DNA of 18,645 bases from Baffinella frigidus. Lineage: Eukaryota; Cryptophyceae; Cryptomonadales; Baffinellaceae. Shown piece after piece: positions 1 to 7,737 of this stretch; position 1 is the stretch's first letter, and each line of letters opens with the position of its first letter. Location: the NCBI GenBank assembly GCA_026770585.1, contig MU646517.1, positions 397,841 through 416,485 on the forward strand, given 5' to 3'. The position numbers and the translations under genes are program-made. The notes under the pieces were generated by a model. It was not told the origin of the DNA. It was given only the letters and a program-made list of their open reading frames with translations, and did not search any database.

Positions 1-18
1 GGACGGGCCCGCCTCGGG

Positions 19-74
19 CCGTTAGCTCGACTGTTCCCGGGGTAAGCCGTTAGGTCGACTATATTCGGGGTAAG
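19..74. repeat. Tandem duplication, 28-bp unit x2
   Basis: Two adjacent copies (19-46 and 47-74) both begin CCGTTAG, continue with TCGACT and end in CGGGGTAAG. They differ at a handful of positions. No coding signal is visible. Confidence 0.7.
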
Positions 75-157
75 GGCGAACCAAGCTCCTCTCATCCCGG
101 GAGAGGCGCGGTGTTAGGCTCGCTTCAGGAACGGTCTGGGGTAGGCAAATTTGACCG

Positions 158-229
158 CAAAGAGGTCCTAAGCAGGTCCTAGGGCCCTACGGTAGGGCGT
201 GTGCGCTTAGTGGCCACTTAAGGGATACA
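158..229. repeat. Arm of a distant inverted repeat (partner about 1232-1303)
   Basis: This stretch reads AAGAGGTCCTA, GCAGGTCCTAGGGCCCTAC, GGTAGGGCGT and CCACTTAAGGGATAC in order. The reverse complement of about 1232-1303 gives the same blocks in the same order with scattered mismatches. The two arms lie about 1 kb apart in opposite orientation. They could be the ends of one composite element or two independent copies of a small repeat. Confidence 0.65.
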
Positions 230-292
230 GAGGAAGATGTTGGATTCGAGGGACTTCCCCGCGGTTGTCTGCGATGTCAGATATCTGAGTAA

Positions 293-368
293 AGTCACTC
301 CGGTCATCCTAAGTCACTCCGGCCATCCTAAGTCACTCCGGCCATCCTAAGTCACTCCGGTCATCCTA
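293..368. repeat. Minisatellite, 19-bp unit x4
   Basis: Four contiguous copies of AGTCACTCCGGYCATCCTA start at 293, 312, 331 and 350. The outer copies carry T and the inner two carry C at the variable position, so the only visible variation is one base. Confidence 0.95.
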
Positions 369-438
369 CACGGGACTGAATCCCCAGAAGAAGATGTCTG
401 AGAGGCCTGATGGCGAGGACGCCGTGCATGTGGGTATC

Positions 439-534
439 TAGGCTCTATGGGCACCTAAGTGAATCTACTTTGGAGTCCTCATAACCTTGCTGGAGTCCTC
501 ATAACCGTGCGTCCTTAGGTGCCCTTAGAGCCTA
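439..534. repeat. Fold-back element (21-bp arms) with an internal 20-bp tandem duplication
   Basis: The left arm 439-459 (TAGGCTCTATGGGCACCTAAG) pairs with the right arm 514-534 with about one mismatch. Between them lie two adjacent copies of GGAGTCCTCATAACC plus five bases (472-491 and 492-511). The right arm overlaps by a few bases the start of the next fold-back (531-655), so the two are chained. Confidence 0.8.
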
Positions 535-655
535 CAGGGGTACCTCGCTCATAAGAAACCGCCCCTCCCCTAGGACCATCATAGGGCCCTAGGCATAGGC
601 CTACTGTAGGGTCCTAGGGGGGGGCGGTTTCTCATGAGCGAGGTACCCCTGTAGG
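531..655. mobile_element. MITE-like fold-back element, complete copy
   Basis: About 46-bp arms, beginning CCTACAGGGGTACCTCGCTC and ending in the reverse complement, are nearly perfect inverted repeats (about two mismatches). They flank a core holding the palindromic motif CCTACTGTAGGGTCCTAGG. It has no coding capacity and no obvious target-site duplication. Related sequences occur at 1638-2043, 12388-12511, 17254-17292 and 17111-17138, which supports a dispersed non-autonomous family. The mobilising enzyme is unknown. Confidence 0.75.
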
Positions 656-742
656 TCCTAGGGCCCTACAGTAGCGAGGCTCGCGCTGCTCGGGCGCTAC
701 ACAAGTACTCGAGTGCACCTCTCAACCGTGCACCCGCTGCCG

Positions 743-810
743 TTAGGTCCTTAAGGTTCTTCGAGCTCCCAACATAGGCGGACACCGGAACTTGTTCCGG
801 TAGCGGTGTC
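743..810 (-). repeat. Copy of the dispersed GTTGGGAG/CCTAAAGGACC repeat family, ending in a hairpin
   Basis: On the minus strand, 797-743 reads GAACAAGTTCCGGTGTCCG, CCTATGTTGGGAGCTCGAAG and AACCTTAAGGACCTAA, matching copies at 10925-11004, 11273-11392 and 18406-18524. The end of the copy is itself palindromic: GACACCG at 781-787 pairs with CGGTGTC at 804-810, and CCGGAAC/GTTCCGG is nested at 785-800. Confidence 0.75.
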
Positions 811-1233
811 TTTTACAGAAACGCGCCTATCCCCCAGAGAAAGCACCTATCCTGCGTCCGCGCCCCCAATCAACCAGATAGGCGCTACGTGTAGAGCTCC
901 TAAACAACGCCCCAGAGGGATTGGCACTTTCCCGCCCCAGAAAAAGCGCCTACATGTACGCTGCTGTGCCGCCCAAAACCCGGATACGCGTATTCCGCTG
1001 AGCGTAAAGCGCTTTTCCGAAACGTTTCCCAAACGGCGTTTTTGGATGCGTCGCTGGATGCGTGGAGGGCCTAAACCTCGATTGAAACCTCTTCACGTTG
1101 GTGACTTCTCGCACCCTCCAACCCCTAAACCCCAAACCCCAGAAGTGCCACGGTCCGCGCCCTCCAAACCCCAAAACAAGGGAAAGGCTGGGCACGTTGC
1201 CCGCGAAATGTTCGCGAACGTGACCAGCCCTCG
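811..1233. other. No supported gene; GC-rich spacer with a short telomere-like patch
   Basis: An open frame on the plus strand covers most of this stretch (806-1243), but its product is proline-rich low complexity without a recognisable domain, and the opposite strand is open too, as expected of GC-rich sequence. About 1118-1180 contains CCCCTAAACC, CCCCAAACC and similar telomere-like heptamers. Confidence 0.5.
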
Positions 1234-1338
1234 TATCCCTTAAGTGGCGAGTAGGCTCATACGCCCTACCGTAGGGCCCTAGGACCTGCCTAGGACCTCT
1301 TGGCCGTCGATTTTGACCGCCTCGCCACTTAAGGGATA
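1234..1338. repeat. Fold-back element with 18-bp perfect arms
   Basis: TATCCCTTAAGTGGCGAG (1234-1251) is the exact reverse complement of 1321-1338. The interior contains the palindromic motif CCCTACCGTAGGGCCCTAGG, which recurs across the window. The left two thirds also form the partner of the inverted arm at 158-229. Confidence 0.85.
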
Positions 1339-1463
1339 CACCTGGACGCCACTGTAAAACTGATTTTTAAAAAGGCCGCGGCCGGCCTCGAGTGCAGCCA
1401 CCCACTATTGTATCGCTCAACTCAAAGCGTAAGGGCGTATTTAGGACCTGTATCGAGAGTGAT

Positions 1464-1534
1464 AAAGAAGAAGAAGAAGAAGAAGAAGAAGAAGAAGAAG
1501 AAGAAGAAGAAGAAGACGAAGGAGAAGAAGAAAA
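1464..1534. repeat. GAA microsatellite
   Basis: An uninterrupted AAG/GAA run covers about 1464-1515, followed by imperfect GAA/GGA units to 1534. The poly-Glu frame on plus and poly-Ser frame on minus are by-products of the repeat and not genes. Confidence 0.95.
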
Positions 1535-1637
1535 AGCCCGCAGGCGTGTACTGAGTTCAACAAACACGCCTTCCCCCAGCATCCCACCCGCCACAAACGC
1601 CCCTCTAACCTGAGCTAGCTCCCCCAAACCCTACACC

Positions 1638-2043
1638 CTGCAGGGGTGCCTCGCTCATAACAAAGCGTCCCCCCCCACCTAGGACCACCGCAGGACCCTG
1701 CGCATAGCCCTACAGTAGGGTTCTAGGAGGAGGCACTTTCTTATGAGCGAGGTACCACTGCAACTCCCCCAATAGCCCTACAGTAGGGTCCTAGGAGGAG
1801 GCACTTTCTTATGAGCGAGGTACCCCTAGAACTCCCCCAATAGCCCTACAGTAGGGTCCTAGGAGGAGGCACTTTCTTATGAGCGAGGTACCACTGCAAC
1901 TCCTCCAATAGCCCTACAGTAGGGTCCTAGGAGGAGGCACTTTCTTATTAGCGAGGTACCACTGCAACTCCCCCAATAGCCCTACAGTAGGGTCCTAGGA
2001 GGAGGCGCTTTCTTATGAGCGAGGTACCCCTGTAACCCCCCCA
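1638..2043. repeat. Fold-back element whose right arm is amplified into five 68-bp tandem units
   Basis: The left arm (1638 onward, CTGCAGGGGTGCCTCGCTCA) matches the family at 531-655. The right part, running from ATAGCCCTACAGTAGGGT through GGAGGCACTTTCTTATGAGC to GAGGTACC, is repeated with starts at 1704, 1772, 1840, 1908 and 1976, a constant 68-bp period. The units differ at only a few positions, for example one has TTATTAGC for TTATGAGC. Confidence 0.9.
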
Positions 2044-2259
2044 CACACGTTGAAAGCTCCGCAACCCGCCAGTCCTCCGACCCCCACACCAACCCCGTGC
2101 TGGATTACGGTCAAAAAAGAGCTATGCATGCTCCCCGCGCGCCCCCCCGGCAGCTCCTACTCCCTACCGACAGACCCCAAACTACCGACAGGCCGGTCAG
2201 AGATCCCGGCCGATATCTCTGATCGGGACTGTCAAGGCACCCTGTAGGTTATGAGGTGC
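2044..2259. other. Short spacer downstream of the RING-TRAF gene
   Basis: This is the 216-base stretch between the amplified fold-back and the stop codon of the minus-strand gene. It should contain the 3' untranslated region. No polyadenylation hexamer was confidently identified. A short inverted repeat (AGAGATCCCGGC / CTGATCGGGAC region, about 2198-2230) is visible. Confidence 0.4.
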
Positions 2260-2554
2260 TCAGAACGTCTTGACAGGGACGTAGAGGTGCACGACCATGC
2301 GGAGCTTGATTGATCCGTCTTTTCGGAGAGCTTCCTTGCTGTCTTCTGCTTGAGGGTTGAGGGTTCAGAGTTTGGGAATGAGGGTTTACGTTTTAGGGTT
2401 GAGGGTTGAGGGGTTGGGGTTAAGGGTAAAGGTTTGAGATTTAGGGTTTGAGGTTTAGGGTTTAGGGTTCAGCGTCCAGGGTTTCAGGCTTAGGATTTGA
2501 GGGTGTAGGGTTTGAGGGTTGAGGGTTGAGGATATGGAGTTGAGGGTATGGGGT

Positions 2555-2600
<46 letters not shown>

Positions 2601-2610
2601 GGTTTGGTGT

Positions 2611-2642
<32 letters not shown>

Positions 2643-5294
2643 GATCGAGGATTGAGAGATGAGAATTGAGGGTCGGTGTTTGAGGGTTGAGGTTTGAGGG
2701 TTTGGCTGTTAGCTGTTAGCGGTTGGTGTTTAGGGTTGCGGGTTTAGGTTATGGTGTTTGGTGTTTAGTGTTCAGGGTGTAGGGTCGAGAGTTTAGGGTT
2801 TAGGGTTTAGGGTTCAAGGTTCTGGGTTTTGGGTTTTGTGTTTAGGGTTTAAGGAGAAGGGTTCAGGGTTGAGAGATTCAGGTTTCGCAGAAGTCACCTT
2901 CTGTGAATTCGAAAGAAATTCCCATTGCGTTGTCCTTCTTAGCAGTCTGCACGGGGTTCTTCTCGAAGTCGCCCATCTCCGGGAGGCTGACCATGCGGAG
3001 CAGCTTGTCACGCTTGTCCAGAATCCAACACTCGTAGTGCATCCCACACACGGGAAAGGGCATCTTGGGGCCCGGCGACATGAGCTGGAAGCCCATGTAG
3101 TGCATGCCGTGCATGTCGAAACAGTAGCCTCTCACCCCGTCCGCGAACGTGTACTCTTCAGACCAGGTGTCCTTTTGGACGCCTTTGGTGGTCCAGGTGA
3201 ACTCGTGCGAAACCGCTGCAGCGCGCCTCTGCATCCCGGCAACAACGATGATCTGCTCCGTTAGCGCTGCTTCCTGCTCCGCGATGGTCCTCCCCTGCTC
3301 TGCAATCTCTACGCTCTGCTCCCCCACCTTGGCCTCCAGCTCACCCGTCTTGCACGCGCCTCCGTCGGAGGTGCGCGCAAGACGGGCAACAACGACGTGG
3401 AGCTCCTTGAGCGCTTCTCCCTGCGCCGCGATGGTCACGTTCTGCTCCGCCACCTTTGCCTCCAGCCCGGCGTCCTTCAGCTCCTTCAAAGCTGATCCCT
3501 GGTCCACGATGGTCCTCCCCTGCGTCGCCCCCTCCAGCTGCAGCGCTGTGATCGTCTTTCCCTGCTCTCCAATCGTGGCTCCCTGCTTTGCCACCTTTGA
3601 CCCCAGCCCGGCGATGACTTTGTCCTGGTTCACGATTCTCCTCCCCTGCTCCGCCCCCTCCAGCTGCAGGACTGCTACTGCGGTGTTCTGCTCCTTCAAC
3701 GCGACTGCCTGCCCTGATATCGTCGTTTCCTGCTGCGCAATCGTGGCTCCCTGCTCCGCCACCTTCGACCCCAGCCAGGGGATCACGTTGTCCTGCAGCT
3801 CCTTCAAAGCTGATCCCTGCTGTGCGATGGTCCTCCCCTGCCTCGCCCCCTCCAGCTGCAGGGCTGTGACTGCGGCGGTCTGCTGCTGCGTCGATACTGA
3901 TTGGAATGATATCGTCCTTCCCTGTTCCCCAATCGTGGCTCCCTGCTCCGCCACCTTCGCCCCCAGCCCAGCGATCACGTTGACCTGGTTCACGATTGTC
4001 CTCCCCAGCGCCGCCCCCTCCAGCTGCAGCGCTGTTACTGCGGTGTTCTGCTCCTGCATCACGGTTGCCTGCTCGGATATTGTCGTTCCCAGCTGCGCCA
4101 TCGTGGCTCCCTGCGCCGCCACCTTCTCCCCCAGCCCGGCGATCACCGTGATCTGATCGGATATCTGTGTTCCCTGCTCCGCCACCTTCGCCCCCCAAGT
4201 GGTACACGTGTTCAACACGACCTGCAGATGCTGCGCAGCCGATGCCTGCACGTGTGTTTCCACCTCCGCCCTCGTCATCCGCTCCCGCCCGCACACACCC
4301 CGGTGATCCTCCATGCTCCGCCTCGCGACCACCACGCCGCATCCCGCATTCGGGCACTCGATCTGCGCCGCTGAGCAACACCCCCGGTGATTGGGCATCT
4401 CTCTCGCCACGAACTTGAAGGGGCAGAACACGCAGTTGATGAGCCTGAACGTGCATGTGTCTGACGCGTGGCGGGCGGCGTCCTTGCGCAGCACCGACTC
4501 CTTGCAGCCCACCGTCCAGTTCGGGCACTCGACCTTCGCCTCAGGGCAGCTCTCCGCGTGCGTAGGCAGCGCCCGAGCCGCGAAGGGTTTGCGGCAGTGC
4601 TTGCAGGTGGTTTCGCGGTACGCGCATGTCTCCGACGCGTGGCGCGGTGCGTCCTTGCGCATCACTGACTCGTTGCAGCCCGCTACCGCGTTCGGGCACT
4701 GCACAGGCTCGTTCCCGCAGCTCTTGAGGAGGTGCTCCGGAAATTCGCATGCCATCCCCCTCCACTCACACTTCCCTTCCAACCCCCCATCGGTTTGCTC
4801 GCCCCCCCCGCCTTCGGTGCTCAGCCCCCGGCGCCCGAGATCCTCGCGCGGGTCGTCAGCGCTCGACGCTGCCGGCCCTAACTTGGCGCGCTTGGCGCTC
4901 GGATCGTCCGCCCCGTGCTTGCAACGGAGAGGGAGCTGCCCGATTAAGCCCTCGAGCGGACGGCATCTCTGCAGCCTGCTCGCGGGGACCCAGCTGTGTG
5001 TCAGAGAACAGAGGGTGGCATGGTCACAGCGTTCAGACTCTGGGGTTACGGAGAGGGGAGGTACTTGCTCTCGTCCGTGGCGTGGCTGCAATTCGGGCAC
5101 TCCTTCTTCTTGAGCAGCCATTTGATGTAGCAACTTTTGCAGCACGCGTGCCCCTCGGGGCAGCCCGTTGTCGGCTGTTCCAAAACCAGGAAGCACAATG
5201 GGCACTCGGCCAAATCCTGGCCCTTCAGGAGCCACGCCGTGTCGATCCGAGGGGTCCCCGCCTTGCTCGTGTCGATCCCAAATACTCCTGCCAT
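2260..5294 (-). CDS. RING / TRAF-type zinc finger / coiled-coil / MATH-like protein, three exons
   Basis: This is a probable E3 ubiquitin ligase or signalling adaptor of TRAF-like architecture, about 797 residues. Exon 1 is 5294-5065, exon 2 is 4975-2898 and exon 3 is 2345-2260 (stop 2262-2260). ATG 5294 is preferred; the longer frame upstream would need GTG. RING: C31, C34, C45, H49, C52, C55, C66 and C69 in C3HC4 spacing. Six C2HC TRAF-type fingers cover about 146-305, alternating CPN-x4-C and C-x2-C openings. About 339-665 is a repetitive coiled coil with seven KVAEQ-type and four LQLEGA motifs, presumably for oligomerisation. About 665-797 is a MATH/TRAF-like domain (SHEFTW near its start, KLRMVVHLYVP at its end). 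Both junctions keep phase. Intron 1 could instead end at 4994, adding six residues. Catalytic activity and partners are inferred from family architecture. An internal fusion is not indicated: RING, TRAF fingers, coiled coil and MATH in that order is the family norm. Confidence 0.86.
2346..2897 (-). other. Intron 2 of the RING-TRAF gene, composed almost wholly of telomere-like repeat
   Basis: The donor is AGAAG|GTGACT (GT 2897/2896) and the acceptor is CTCAAGCAG|AAGAC (AG 2347/2346). The donor leaves one base and the acceptor supplies two, forming a Glu codon, so FEFTE-E-DSKEALRKDGSIK is read through. Without splicing the frame stops 17 bases into the intron (TGA 2880-2878). About 20 bases separate the donor from the array, and the acceptor abuts the array directly. 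The sense RNA carries the C-rich strand (CCCUCAA/CCCUAAA). Confidence 0.8.
2352..2877. repeat. Degenerate telomere-like array, G-rich on plus, TTGAGGG variant dominant
   Basis: Heptamers TTGAGGG, TTTAGGG, TTCAGGG and TTTGGGG run through most of this stretch, with a clean block of TTGAGGG near 2552-2605. The G-rich strand runs 5'-3' toward the coding exons. The array lies entirely within intron 2 of the minus-strand gene. Confidence 0.95.
4976..5064 (-). other. Intron 1 of the RING-TRAF gene (89 nt, alternative 71 nt)
   Basis: The RING exon reads on into a stop after CPNC-SHATDESK-YLPSP, while the frame carrying the zinc fingers lacks a RING. A GT at 5064/5063 (AGCAA|GTACCT) and an AG at 4977/4976 (GAGCAG|GCTG) join them in phase, giving ...ATDESK-LQRCRPLEG.... 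A second AG at 4995/4994 (ACACAG|CTGG) is also in phase and gives ...DESN-WVPASR-LQRC.... The sequence alone does not decide between them. Confidence 0.8.
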
Positions 5295-5359
5295 TATGCT
5301 AGAGGTCGGCAACTTCACAAAAGCAATGCGGACAGGATGGATATGCGGGATCCAGCCCG

Positions 5360-5414
5360 TTGCACTCCTCTGTTATGGGCCTTATTTCCTCGTCATCAAA
5401 GTTTTTTTTCGATA
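5360..5414. repeat. Dispersed direct repeat, copy 1 (copy 2 at 6410-6463)
   Basis: The two stretches share TTGCACTCCTCTGTTATGGG, CCTTATTTC, CTCGTCATCAAAG and a T-run ending TTTTCGATA. They differ by one inserted C. Copy 1 lies just upstream of the start codon of the RING-TRAF gene, so it may include promoter sequence. No function was recognised. Confidence 0.85.
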
Positions 5415-5607
5415 CATGGACGCTTTCTGGCTGTGTCAGTTATCCACTGTTACTTCTTAATTAATTAAGTTAACAGAGGTTCCACTTTTGCTTTGAGACG
5501 TCCCAATCTCGACTTTTGCAGAGGTTCATACAACACTAGGTGGCGTGGAATAAAAAAAAACAAGGGGAAATCGAGGGGAAGACGTTAGATGAGGTCTTGC
5601 CTTTTTC
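5415..5607. other. Intergenic sequence upstream of the RING-TRAF gene
   Basis: No gene or clear TATA box was seen. The stretch includes the AT-rich palindrome TTAATTAATTAA near 5457-5468 and the motif TCGACTTTTGCAGAGGTT. Similar TGACTTTTG/CGACTTTTG words recur near 5915, 11201 and 12620. Confidence 0.4.
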
Positions 5608-5748
5608 ACGTTTGAAAAGACTACGAGCGAAGGCGACCTCCAATTTTGATTATTTCGACGATGATACCGAAACGGCCTCGAGGTTTCGGTATCATCGTCG
5701 AGATAATCGAAATCGGAGTTCGCCTTCGCCCGTAGTCTTTTCAAACGT
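5608..5748. mobile_element. Long fold-back (MITE-like) element, 66-bp arms
   Basis: The left arm 5608-5673 (ACGTTTGAAAAGACTACGAG...) and right arm 5683-5748 are near-complete reverse complements around a 9-base centre. There is no coding signal: the open frames on each strand encode nearly the same peptide because the DNA is a palindrome. The match continues weakly outside the arms. Confidence 0.85.
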
Positions 5749-5914
5749 GTTTGAAAGGGCCCACAGTCAAGATCTGTGCAAGGGGACAACGGCTCCAATT
5801 CCAGACCGTTGGTTATGTGTAAAGTTGATTATGTTCCCTGTTTTCTCTCCTCAAAAGTCAATAAGCAAGAGCTCGCCTCCTCGGGGCCACGCCTCCCATT
5901 CTGAATAATCCCTT

Positions 5915-6044
5915 GACTTTTGTCTCGGTGCGCAGCGCTCTTCGGAAGGGTCGGGGTGAAGATCCTAGACTCGCCTTGGCCTGGCGAGGATTACGTTTGT
6001 CTTGGTGGACGCCTCGAAGAGCGCTGCGCACCGAGACAAAAGTC
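5915..6044. mobile_element. Fold-back element with 30-bp perfect arms
   Basis: GACTTTTGTCTCGGTGCGCA... (5915-5944) is exactly the reverse complement of 6015-6044. An inner hairpin, CTCGCC...GGCGAG, lies in the 70-base loop. The sequence is unrelated to the other fold-backs here. Confidence 0.9.
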
Positions 6045-6149
6045 GAGATGCAAGAGGAATCTTAGTACGAGGCCTGTAGCGAGGGGGCCCTAACCCTTTG
6101 AGCCATTCCTATAGGAATGTGAAAATCCCAAAAACATGTGTCCTCTAAC

Positions 6150-6852
6150 TTCTGATTCCCTCTGCCGATTTCACTTTTCTCGACGGTTCTGAATTTCTCA
6201 TCACGCCCTCTCCAAACCCACTCGTTGAAGTATCTCCAGCGGAGCACGTGAAGATGCCATAAACTCGCTTTGTTCGTGGAAAGTTGACTAAAACTGCGGA
6301 CCTGTTTCTGGGCCTCTGGTGCCATACATTCCATCTAGTGATTGAAAGAGGGCGTCCTCATGATTCCAGAACCGTCGAGAAAAGTAAAATCGGCCCACGG
6401 GGTCAAAAGTTGCACTCCTCTGTTATGGGCCTTATTTCTCGTCATCAAAGTTTTTTTTCGATAGAGCCGGTTCCGCGAGCCGCCTGAGCCGAAATGGCTC
6501 CAATTCCGAGGGTGGAGAAGCACGAACAGGTTATTTAGTGGGAAAACCAGAAATGGCTCCAATGTCACGAACTATGATGCCTCCAACTTTTCTGCCCCTG
6601 ATTAAAACAAAAAACTTTTTTTCGCAAAGTTGTAGGCCTTGAAAAACTGAGCATCTTTGTTATCCCAAGGTTTTTGCGAGGATGGGTGAAACGGTGTGCA
6701 AAACCAGTTGCGGTGGTTTTGGGGGAGTCATATTTTGAGTATGTTTGCGGGCCTCTGATGCCGCAGATTCATTAAGCGGATCTGAAGGGGACCTTTTGAG
6801 GATTCTAGAACCGTCGAGAAAAGTGAAATGAGCCCAGGGGGTCGAAAGTTAC
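6150..6852. repeat. Two direct copies (6303-6415, 6741-6852) and one inverted partial copy (about 6165-6210) of an unidentified repeat
   Basis: The direct copies share TGTTT.YGGGCCTCTG.TGCC, then AGAACCGTCGAGAAAAGT, AAAT, CCCA and GGGGTCRAAAGTT. The partial copy reads the same motif on the minus strand: CACTTTTCTCGACGGTTCT, followed by CATCACGCCCTCT. No coding capacity is apparent. They could be decayed fragments of a transposable element or an old satellite. Confidence 0.7.
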
Positions 6853-7178
6853 ACCCAATCGAGCGCCTGACGGGCCCGCCTCGGGACCGGGAATCCCCGC
6901 AAAGCCTCGTTTTGAGTTCCTTCCACCTCTTAATGCTCAAAACTGAGACCACATTTGTCTACCAACTTTCAATTCTGTTTCACCCAAAAGGCGTACGTTG
7001 ACCGAGGGGCCGAAAGGTTCATCGGGTTTTAACGACGCTCCTTGGTGGCTCCCTTATATGGGTAGTGGCAGTTACTTGACTTCGACTTCGACTTGTGATA
7101 ACCCTGAACGAAGTCTAAGCTCGCCTCATTTCTGCGCCGTGCATTTCACTTTCGAATAAAGTCAATAAGTGTCAATAA
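6853..7178. other. No supported feature
   Basis: This is ordinary-looking sequence without a credible gene. It contains a 17-base exact match (6869-6885) to the start of the window (2-18). Confidence 0.5.
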
Positions 7179-7233
7179 GTGTGTCGTTGGCATACATATG
7201 TTGGGAGAAATTAAAACCTAAAGGACCTAAAGG
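7179..7233 (+). repeat. Dispersed family, subfamily B, partial copy
   Basis: It reads GTGTCGTTGGCAT, ATGTTGGGAGAAATTAAAAC and CTAAAGGACCTAAAGG, matching the 96-bp units at 7780-7972. It lacks the 5' part (CGATCCGAAAGCAAAAATGC). Confidence 0.8.
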
Positions 7234-7283
7234 CGGATGAACGAAATCAACGGGCTTTGTTGAACTTGCTGACGTCCGTGCAC

Positions 7284-7483
7284 TAGAGCGTTTGCGGTAA
7301 TTGTTGTCCGTTTTGGACGTAAGGTTTTCCGGTTTTACGGTTTTTTAAAATGTTGTAAAGGTCGTTGAATGTTTTAAATGGACACTTCTCTGGTACAAAT
7401 AAATCGGGGGGGGGGGCAAATGAAAACCGGAAAACCGGAAAACCGCACGTCCAAAACGGACAACAATTACCGCAAACGCTCTA
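7284..7483. mobile_element. Fold-back element, about 60-bp arms, 200 bp in all
   Basis: TAGAGCGTTTGCGGTAATTG... at the left (7284 onward) is mirrored by ...CAATTACCGCAAACGCTCTA at the right end (7483). The match continues through the GTCCGTTTTGGACGT block and the TTTTCCGGTTTT block. The loop contains a ten-base G run. An open frame across it is a by-product. Confidence 0.88.
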
Positions 7484-7737
7484 GGGGAAACCTCTGCACG
7501 GCCACCCTTCTCTCCTTTCATCGTTGGTGTCTGACTGATCTCTTTCATCTTTGGTGTCTGACTGATTTCACCTCACCCCCTCACACAATCCCTCTCACCT
7601 TGTGGGGTATCCGTAGTGGGAGCTATTATACTTCAACTATGGGATACCATGAGCCTCATAAAGGCTGACTTGGGTTCGGTGTGTGTGCGAGCGCGTTCCT
7701 CTTTGGGATAACTCAAACACCCCAAGAGAACCACCCT

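Noticed and set aside
293-368. CRISPR-like array of short repeats
   Set aside because: The four 19-bp units are contiguous with no spacers, and the window is eukaryotic in character.
2346-2897. Gene truncated by chromosome breakage and new telomere formation
   Set aside because: The array has the wrong orientation for healing of the gene's 3' side, and the missing end of the domain is present on the far side.
3149-4156. 335-codon open frame on the plus strand, antisense to the coiled coil
   Set aside because: It is low-complexity Ser/Pro/Cys/Thr sequence produced by the repeated codons of the coiled coil on the other strand. No domain and no independent coding signature.
3341-4528. 395-codon frame on the minus strand in another register
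   Set aside because: It is a Gly/Ala-rich frame-shifted reading of the zinc-finger and coiled-coil exon. The correct register has all the zinc ligands.
4994-5235. N-terminal part of the long minus-strand frame (before the zinc fingers) as coding
   Set aside because: It overlaps the RING exon in another register and has no domain; it is replaced by exon 1 in the spliced model.
5046-5318. A stand-alone 90-residue RING protein
   Set aside because: Its last five residues and stop lie in intron 1. The splice to the zinc-finger exon is in phase and gives the usual RING-TRAF finger spacing. The longer start is GTG, so ATG 5294 was used.
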